A stretch of 64,000 nucleotides of DNA from Acetobacteraceae bacterium (GTDB taxonomy: Bacteria; Pseudomonadota; Alphaproteobacteria; Acetobacterales; Acetobacteraceae), in assembly GCA_947475245.1 (NCBI GenBank), contig CANJLW010000020.1:1-64000 (forward strand), written 5' to 3'. The position numbers and the translations under genes were made by a program. Below the pieces are notes generated by a model. It did no database searches. It saw only the letters and a list, made by a program, of their open reading frames with translations, and was not told the origin of the DNA. Numbering within the stretch: the stretch's first letter is position 1; the number at the start of each line of letters is the position of its first letter. Positions 60,601 to 64,000 of the stretch are shown one piece after another.

Positions 60601-63600
60601 CCGTATCCGCGACGGCAACGCCGTCGGGTACCACGCCGAGACTGGCGACGGCATGGAATTGCGCGACCGTCGCGCCGCTGACCAGCAGGGTGCCGCCGGT
60701 CAGTTTTGCGGCCGCGGACCCCGCGCCGTCATCGACGTCGGATGCCAGGATGCGGTCGGCGGTCAGCGTTATCGCGCCGGCGTCGTCGATATGGATCGAT
60801 CCGATCGCGGCAAGATTGGCCACGATGTCGGACCCGCCGCTCGCCAGGTCCGCCTGGATATGCGCCGCCGTATCGACGATCGTCATGTGGTCGGGCGGCA
60901 CGCCCAGCGCCGCCAACCCGGCGATATCAGCGACGGCGACACCGGACACGTGAAAGCTGCCGCCGGACAGCTTGGCCAGCGCCGATCCGACGCCGTCGTC
61001 GACGCCGCCCGCGAAGGCGCGCGACGCGCTGAGTTCGATGGTGCCGCCGCCATCCGGCACGATGGACGACAGCAGCGCGATATGCGCCAGAATGGCGGAG
61101 TCACCGGACGCCAGATCGGCGGAGATATGCGCGCCGGTATCGGCAATCGCGATGTGGAAAGCACTCGCGATGGTCGCGATGACGTCAAAATCGTTCGTCA
61201 GTTGCGCGACCGTCATGGTCAGGGTCGGGGTGCCGGAGTCAGTCAGCGTAATACTGTCCAACAGGCCGTCGGGCAGGTCCGTCAGCGCGTCGAGCGCCGC
61301 GAGGACATGGGCGGCGGTGTCGCGTATCGTCGCGGTCGCATCCAGATCGGCCAGATCGGCGGCATGGGTCAGGATATGCGCCGCCGTATCGTTCGCGGCG
61401 CGAATGCTGTCCAGCGCGCCGCCGGTGCGCAGGGCGTGCAGCGCCGTCGTCGCGGCGACGATGGCGGCGGCGGTGTCGACGACCGCGAGATCGGCGGTCA
61501 GCTTGTCCATCACCGGCACCAGTCCGGCGACAACCGCGGCCTCGACGATCGGCCCATCGGTCAACGCGACCGTGGTCAGAATGCCGCCCAGGTCCGCCAG
61601 GGCGGAGCCGACGGCGGCGACATGGGCGGCGGTGTCGGAGACGGCGACATGCGCGTCGTCCAACCGCGCGACCAGCGGCGACAGGCCGGCGGCATCCGCG
61701 GCGAGAATCGGATCGGTATCGGTCAGATGCACCGTCAGCCTGGTGCCCAGATCGGCCAGGGCGGCGGCGACATCGGCGATATCCGCGGCGGCGTCGGTGA
61801 CGACCACGCCATGCAGGTGCGCGCCCATCGCCAGCAGGTCGTCGATCACAGCGTTGACGCCTTCGGCATCGTCGGCGACCCGCAGCGCCTCTCCGGTCAT
61901 GGTCACCGCGATGTCCACCAGTCCGGCGGCGGCGGCGGCATCGACGGCGTCGGTGTCGGTGATCCTCAGTTCTGCCAGGCGACCGCCGAGACCGATCAGG
62001 CCGGTCGCGTTGGCCGTCGCCGCGGCGGCGGTATCGACGACACGCGCGAGAATGCCGAGATCCAACAAAGCCGAGACGTGCAGAACGACCGTTTCGGCGT
62101 CGTCCACCATGGTCAGCGTATGCCCATTGAACGACAGGCGATCGACGACCGCCGCCAGCGCGCCGGCATCCGGTCCGTCGATGTCCGCGGAGGCGGTCAG
62201 CTTGAACAGTGGCGTCAGATCGCCCCAGTTCACCGACTGCGCCGACACCAGGTTCGCCGCCGTATCCAGCACCGTGACGGTATCGGCCAAGGCCAGCCCG
62301 TCGGCATTTGCCTCCTCGGTCAGAGCAGCCAGGCTGTCCTCGATCACGATATGCACACCGGACGCGAAGGTCAGCAGCCCCGCGTCGTCAAGGCCGGCCA
62401 GCGCGAGCGCCTGCGACGCCAGGATGGCGGTGGTGACGTTGATCCGCGCCGCATTGGCCACCGCCAGCACGTCGTCGGCGTGATCCGCGATCTCCGCCGG
62501 ACCGTCGACGACGGTCAGCACCGCGTCGCCATGGGTGAAATTCGACAATCCGGCCAGCACATGCGCGGCGGCGGCGTCGATCTGCGCGTCCGACGACGGA
62601 CGGACCTGCTGCGCGCCGGTCAGCAAACCATCGCCCACGGCGGCGACGATGTGCGATATCGTATCCGATACGATGTAGAAATCGGCGACCGCCGACCAGC
62701 CGGAAGTCTCCGTCGCCAGCAGATGCGCGATGCTGTCGACGACCGTGATGGTCGCGTCATCGCCGTTGAAATGCGGCAGCGCATGCAGCCCCGCCGCCTG
62801 TTCCGCCGTGATCGAAACCGTCGCGCCTGGCGCCAGCTGTTCCGTCGTCGCCAGTGCCAGCACCGCCTCGGACAGGCCGAGCAGATTGGCGACAGAGTCC
62901 TGAACGGTCAGCGTGACCCCGTCGGCCAGCGTCAGGGCGGGCAGATCGGCCAGCAGCGTGGCGACCGCGGCATCGACGACGGCGTCGCTGTTCAGCACCT
63001 GGGCGACCGTCAACGCGATTTCGAGATCGTTCAGATCGGCCAACGCCGCCGCCGTGTCGGACACGGTCAAGCCATGGCCGTCGCGGTCGAATTTGATCCC
63101 GAGACGCGCGAGGTCGAGCAACGTTTCGGCATTGACGGTCTGCGACGCCGACAGAACCAGGGTCGTGGCGGCGATCTGGGTCGCGAGGGTCAGTCCGACC
63201 AGGGTTTCCGCCGTGTCGCGGATATCCAAACGATGCCCGCCGGTGCTGAAACCCGTCAGATCCAGCAAGGCGACCGCCGTCGCGGCATCGACCGAGACAT
63301 CGGCGGACAGCACCAGGCGCGACGCCAGGGCACCGCCGACGGACCCGGCAACGCGGAGCAGTTCCGCCGGGGTGTCCGCGATCATCAGCGTATTGCCGTT
63401 CAGGTCGAGCCCGGCATTGGCCAGCGTGTCCGCCTGCGCCGCCGTGACCGTGGCGTCACCCACCATCAGGATCGCGGTCGGGCTCAGAGAACCGCCGTAG
63501 GTCAGAATATGTTGGGCGGAGTCGCGCAGTACCAGCGTATGCTCATGCCGATCGAACCCGGCGGAGATTTCCGGCAGAGCGCTCAATGCCGTCAGTTCGG

Positions 63601-64000
63601 CGACGGTCACGATCGCGTCGGCGGACAGGCCGATGGGGGTCGCGCGCAGCACCGAGTCGTGATGGGTCAGGCTGATATCCGCCAGCCCCAACAGATTGGC
63701 CGCTGTATCGACGATCTCGATCGCCGCGTCGGGATCGGCGACGAACCGCGCAAGGCCGATCAGCGCCGCGGCACCGGCCACCGTCAGGACGGTGTGTTCC
63801 GTCAGGCCGATCGCATCCGCCAATGCGATACCGTCGGCATAGACGGCGTTCAACAGCGCTGCCGCGCTGTCGCGCACGGTCAGCGTATGCCCATGCACCG
63901 AGAACGCGGGCAGCGCGCTCAACGCCGTCGCCGTCGCGGCACCGACGGTGGCGTCGGCGCTGAGATGTTGCGCGACGGTCAGCGCGATCTGCGCCCCGTT
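51629..64000 (-). CDS. Giant beta-strand repeat protein, probable type I secretion substrate (5' end outside window)
   Basis: An open frame of at least 4123 residues, still open at base 64000, so the N terminus is missing. No cysteine was seen, and lysine is rare. From N to C: residues 1-948 carry degenerate units ending in an L-x-V-x-DTAA-x-LL motif; 949-2904 hold 22 tandem units of about 89 residues (H-I-x-V-x-DTAAHIQADL starts each); 2905-about 3950 again carry looser units; the last 170 residues are a distinct domain ending PSEIFIRHLT, a plausible uncleaved export signal. No RTX nonapeptides or LapG-type di-alanine site was recognised. Its size, cysteine absence and adjacent exporter suggest a surface adhesin or matrix protein. 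Confidence 0.88.
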   Translation of the reverse strand, partial: NGAQIALTVAQHLSADATVGAATATALSALPAFSVHGHTLTVRDSAAALLNAVYADGIALADAIGLTEHTVLTVAGAAALIGLARFVADPDAAIEIVDTAANLLGLADISLTHHDSVLRATPIGLSADAIVTVAELTALSALPEISAGFDRHEHTLVLRDSAQHILTYGGSLSPTAILMVGDATVTAAQADTLANAGLDLNGNTLMIADTPAELLRVAGSVGGALASRLVLSADVSVDAATAVALLDLTGFSTGGHRLDIRDTAETLVGLTLATQIAATTLVLSASQTVNAETLLDLARLGIKFDRDGHGLTVSDTAAALADLNDLEIALTVAQVLNSDAVVDAAVATLLADLPALTLADGVTLTVQDSVANLLGLSEAVLALATTEQLAPGATVSITAEQAAGLHALPHFNGDDATITVVDSIAHLLATETSGWSAVADFYIVSDTISHIVAAVGDGLLTGAQQVRPSSDAQIDAAAAHVLAGLSNFTHGDAVLTVVDGPAEIADHADDVLAVANAARINVTTAILASQALALAGLDDAGLLTFASGVHIVIEDSLAALTEEANADGLALADTVTVLDTAANLVSAQSVNWGDLTPLFKLTASADIDGPDAGALAAVVDRLSFNGHTLTMVDDAETVVLHVSALLDLGILARVVDTAAAATANATGLIGLGGRLAELRITDTDAVDAAAAAGLVDIAVTMTGEALRVADDAEGVNAVIDDLLAMGAHLHGVVVTDAAADIADVAAALADLGTRLTVHLTDTDPILAADAAGLSPLVARLDDAHVAVSDTAAHVAAVGSALADLGGILTTVALTDGPIVEAAVVAGLVPVMDKLTADLAVVDTAAAIVAATTALHALRTGGALDSIRAANDTAAHILTHAADLADLDATATIRDTAAHVLAALDALTDLPDGLLDSITLTDSGTPTLTMTVAQLTNDFDVIATIASAFHIAIADTGAHISADLASGDSAILAHIALLSSIVPDGGGTIELSASRAFAGGVDDGVGSALAKLSGGSFHVSGVAVADIAGLAALGVPPDHMTIVDTAAHIQADLASGGSDIVANLAAIGSIHIDDAGAITLTADRILASDVDDGAGSAAAKLTGGTLLVSGATVAQFHAVASLGVVPDGVAVADTAAHIQADLIDPDSELIAHRALLTAVANDDAGTIALTATQVLAAHVNDGAGSVLSFLTGGLLRVTDTTVAQIDAIAHLGLPPDQIVVADTAAHIQADLALGEDSAILGNLDTITAIQSGAGTIELTAAQVLTAGVDDGAGSALAMLSGADLVVTDVAVAQIDAVLGLGVAPEHIAISDTAAHVQADLTGGTSAILANLGDISAVSVSDAGAVRLSLTLAQTAGVADGAGSFAAKLAGGDFIVTGVAVADLDSAAALASTPDAVEVADTAAQLQADLTGGSSRLMAHRALLGTIVNTDIGTISLTTAQITAAHVADAADSVLALLDGGQVEVTDATVADLDTLAALFVPPHTVIVDDSAAHIQTDLAAGAGSALVAHLSMIAAIHAGAGTITLTASQVLAEGVDDGSGSALAKLSGADLVVTGVSVAQIAAILALGVPPDHIVVSDTAAHIQADLIGGSSALLANIADISSIVVSDAGSIALTGTQAHVAGVADGPGSALAKLSGGSFVVSGLAIADIDDIFGLSTPPDHVTIDDTAANIQADLISGSSDILANLADIGSINVGDHGAIFLTVAQFQTTGISDSAGSALAKLSGGSVTVTDATIAELDTTMDAEVPPDHVAVTDTGAHIQADLTGGSSILAAHVDRLTGILNSDADGLSLTEAQVRAAHVNDGAASVLAKMSGGGSLTVTGVLAADVDIVAGLYVPPTVIRVHDTAAHIQSDLAAGLTSHILANLSTIASIESEAGTISLTLTQVLVAGVNDGGPSALSKLSGATFIVTDVPMAQFNNVLGLSVPPDIVAIADTAVHIQADLLGAGDILSHLSTVSAIVVTDAGTIRLGSAAIQTTGMADGGGSVLAKLSGGTVVAEDIPVADVHAVADLFVSPSAIEVADTAAHIQSDLTGGSSVLVTHRALLSALDANDAGVITLTETQVLAEGVDDGTGSVLSHLTGGTLVVTEVLAANVDIVANLGKAPDHIAVSDTAAHIATDLALGEASHILGNLSSITAIVSAAGTISLTAAQALAEGVDDGAGSALAKLSGGTFVVTNVTVAQIATVLALGVVPDHIVVSDTAAHIKADLLGTSVLLANLADISEIVVSDAAAVALTLAEASVAGIADGVGSAMDKLSGGDFDIVDAAVADLDAIAALATAPDHIALSDTAANITADLIAGTSDILTALASVSVIDVSDEGTIVLTHTQASRTGIADGGGSVHEKLSGGHVNITELTVAQVPLWATVFPIVGLFSISDTAAHIQADLAGGSSDLAANWDQIIALTNSDAGTIVLTESQVRAAHVNDGAGSVLSHLSGGSLTVTDVLVADLELVAELPVAPDHMVVGDTAAHIALDLAAGAGSHILENLASITSIVSGAGDLTLTAAQALFAGVDDGVGSALAKLSGGTLVVSDVTVAQIATILALDVAPDHILLNDTAAHIRADLIGSSDILANLSDIAEIQIGDGGLVVLTVAQILASGVDDGAGSALSKLSGGLVAVTGAAVADLDTLTALGVVPDIIAVSDTAAHIAADLASGTSDLVAGRTLLGMVTVTSGTISLTESQVLAAHVNDGAGSVFSHLSGGGLLVTQVTVAHLAEVANLPVPPTTIRMSDTVAHIQTDLAAGAESDILASLGTIDQIAATGGGSIVLTAAQALVAGVADSGSSAMSFVSGAGFHVTHATVAQLGSLLALGVPPTQIAILDTAAHIEADLTGGSSTLLAHLASLSGIAISDSGTIHLTGAQALLTGVDDGDGSVIDLLSGGDFAVTDVAVADIDAVFALDIPPDHINVLDTAAHLLADLGGGTPKIVAHAAAITTVTPADATISAADAATLYSALVGLATFDESDVTVTGTASALLSAYGVAHAILTNAHAVTMTGNPTGVTAANATILSAILGGALAGGQTLGVADTATNLLLSGNLAGIVLATETALVAPQTVTAAIALQLASLPGFNSGAQPLTVADTVNHLLDPDNGDWLPSVTYTQLSGGILTGAQTLSALADLPGFSNGGHALVIGDTVAHVVALTEPELDLTTGVVIIDTSASVSAALNTLKSTLIDPGHSLTINLTDGVADTPSITLTATTYASASAVIDAISIDGVARVIGTASQIAALRTTLAADDVVGDVQVTDTAANILSNLTALNTLGSKFSAANLTNTTVSAVELAALLAIPNLTATSLTIADTGAQIAAAIAANGAPGLAFLNSHAVQLTGNSVVTAAEALSLQSLTALDKNGYTLRVWDTASHLTDSVDGYLAAVNNAAIDGVYLKTSGGTATVSASVASTLFSINNFSKNNPSGTTNVLKVQSTAAQIESAFATLNANHAAIDNVIVSAGATVTDAVYAHLLTLGATMALGANLTVRDTAANIAANALTQLGGSPSLTPTTWALSGSATVTAANAAIIGGLSGLSTGAFSLTLAADATGFSVTDANKLGLLGSAFKLGGHSVHVSGDVATVSGLSTAAKSIVTPDIVDTFEHVATLTTGTNLLGGTITITDSGTVTVSQANSFLALLKVGGGAGIPIANVDFTGHIESVTDTLSNIKTMTGSGGWTSNTAVHDDFNLVVADTVSVLINGTNTASLTTMNGTTFSSDQTTTAANATTLSGLADSIHFAKGSYTLTVSDTPTHLLDPSYADGLALADVWQLTADASVTSADAEALLSEAKFHLNHVLTVSDSSDNLLDGVLDDIVNASAYKADVHIELSGAETLDARTAARLVALPGYTDTGALSIEDGAAYLLNSANLAAETLAASVTLNGDETLSIATATKLAALPHFTLGSNTIILASNDYADAAALVAIASFASGFDEDGHVITVTQDALALTPSEYIELQDDGLSLNGHAISALATDIVITSGSGTVHVAGNGIDGATARVYASNGTLLSQSTVSEAFSVSASEGAIGNGVVVTEVVGASAATSESAPIIVLERSVLTTQATTDGATFAATGQVQVDTGKYVNLYTTATVPAHPANPVLVYDATQHTLSLSIDGHAPLVLVTLGSATTPAALDPSEIFIRHLT
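55289..57154 (-). repeat. Super-repeat 3 (units 16-22)
   Basis: A 1866-bp block of seven units in the same order. Its first unit ends abnormally (W-A-T-V-F-P-I-V instead of L-G-V-x-P-D). The partial unit after it, at 55288 and below, would be the first unit of a fourth copy. Confidence 0.75.
57155..59020 (-). repeat. Super-repeat 2 (units 9-15)
   Basis: A 1866-bp block with the same unit order as super-repeat 1. Unit 13 (A-I-E-V-A-D-T-A) matches unit 6 (A-V-E-V-A-D-T-A) and unit 15 matches unit 8, as expected for a seven-unit period. Confidence 0.75.
59021..60889 (-). repeat. Super-repeat 1 (units 2-8)
   Basis: A 1869-bp block of seven units in the order D-A-B-C-A-B-C. Type A units carry a-H-R-A-L-L and A-A-H-V-N-D-G; type B units, always following A, carry D-L-A-x-G-x-x-S-x-I-L and G-A-G-T-I. 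Confidence 0.75.

Larger units (their letters stand above)
55289..61156 (-). repeat. 22 tandem units of about 267 bp inside the giant gene
   Basis: Each unit starts with H-I-x-V-x-DTAAHIQADL, continues through I-L-A-N-L, a T-I-x-L-T-x-A-Q-x-L strand, the G-V-D-D-G-A-G-S-A-L-A-K-L-S-G-G core and a V-T-V-A-Q-I-D-A end. Total length is 5868 bp (1956 codons), average 88.9 residues. A partial 23rd unit follows down to about 55140. Protein similarity is much higher than in the flanks, so these units expanded more recently. Confidence 0.9.

Noticed and set aside
60972-62483. A 503-codon plus-strand frame opposite the giant gene
   Set aside because: Serine/alanine-rich antisense artefact of the repeats, with no recognisable domain.
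51629-64000. RTX calcium-binding repeats in the giant protein
   Set aside because: No run of G-G-x-G-x-D-x-U nonapeptides could be found in the visible part.

Overview
The window is GC-rich and densely coded, with many ATGA/GTGA stop-start overlaps. It looks like a chromosomal segment of an alphaproteobacterium, most likely Rhodospirillales/Acetobacteraceae. The reasons are the block pgsA-like / AI-2E / hdaA-like DnaA homologue / ppk / ppx facing purM-purN, a small aa3 oxidase subunit IV of the alphaproteobacterial type, and codon and GC usage. The family assignment is inference. No rRNA, tRNA, CRISPR array, prophage or insertion sequence was recognised.

Layout. 0.45-4.4 kb: class III aminotransferase, SDR and GMC oxidoreductase in one direction. 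4.4-6.1 kb: a two-gene DUF1445/DUF4392 operon that together matches the two domains of mitochondrial D-glutamate cyclase. 6.3-7.5 kb: a YegD-type Hsp70, followed by an array of almost four 363-bp tandem repeats whose edge lies inside its last codons. 9.0-15.2 kb: NTF2-like and MaoC genes, divergent from a branched-chain-type ABC transporter operon (substrate-binding protein, LivH, LivM, LivG, LivF) ending in a BzdR/BoxR-type regulator (HTH plus shikimate-kinase fold). 15.4-16.7 kb: a degenerate receiver protein and a DUF433 antitoxin with a truncated DUF5615 toxin.

16.7-24.5 kb (minus strand): pgsA-like, AI-2E, hdaA-like, ppk1, ppx, GNAT, then an amidohydrolase. 24.6-26.5 kb: purM-purN, then a 52-residue cytochrome aa3 subunit IV. 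26.5-33.7 kb: glycosyltransferase and ndk, peroxiredoxin, an outer-membrane barrel, and a ferric-type ABC transporter. 33.8-37.8 kb: class V aminotransferase, LLM flavin monooxygenase, MFS permease and flavodoxin-like protein in one operon. 38-40 kb: class I ribonucleotide reductase alpha subunit with no ATP cone and no adjacent nrdB, preceded by several palindromes. 40-44 kb: ABM-domain protein, aspartoacylase-like, ArgE-like and MlrC-like hydrolases. 44.3-48.7 kb: Kup potassium transporter divergent from a KdpD-like/KdpE pair.

48.7-64 kb (minus strand): a type I secretion operon. A giant, cysteine-free repeat protein (at least 4123 residues, 5' end outside the window) is followed 13 bp later by its probable ABC exporter (PrtD family) and, with ATGA overlap, an HlyD-type adaptor. 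Its core holds 22 tandem units of about 89 residues. Units 2-22 form three copies of a seven-unit super-repeat of 1869, 1866 and 1866 bp, which is the most striking structure in the window. No RTX nonapeptides are visible.
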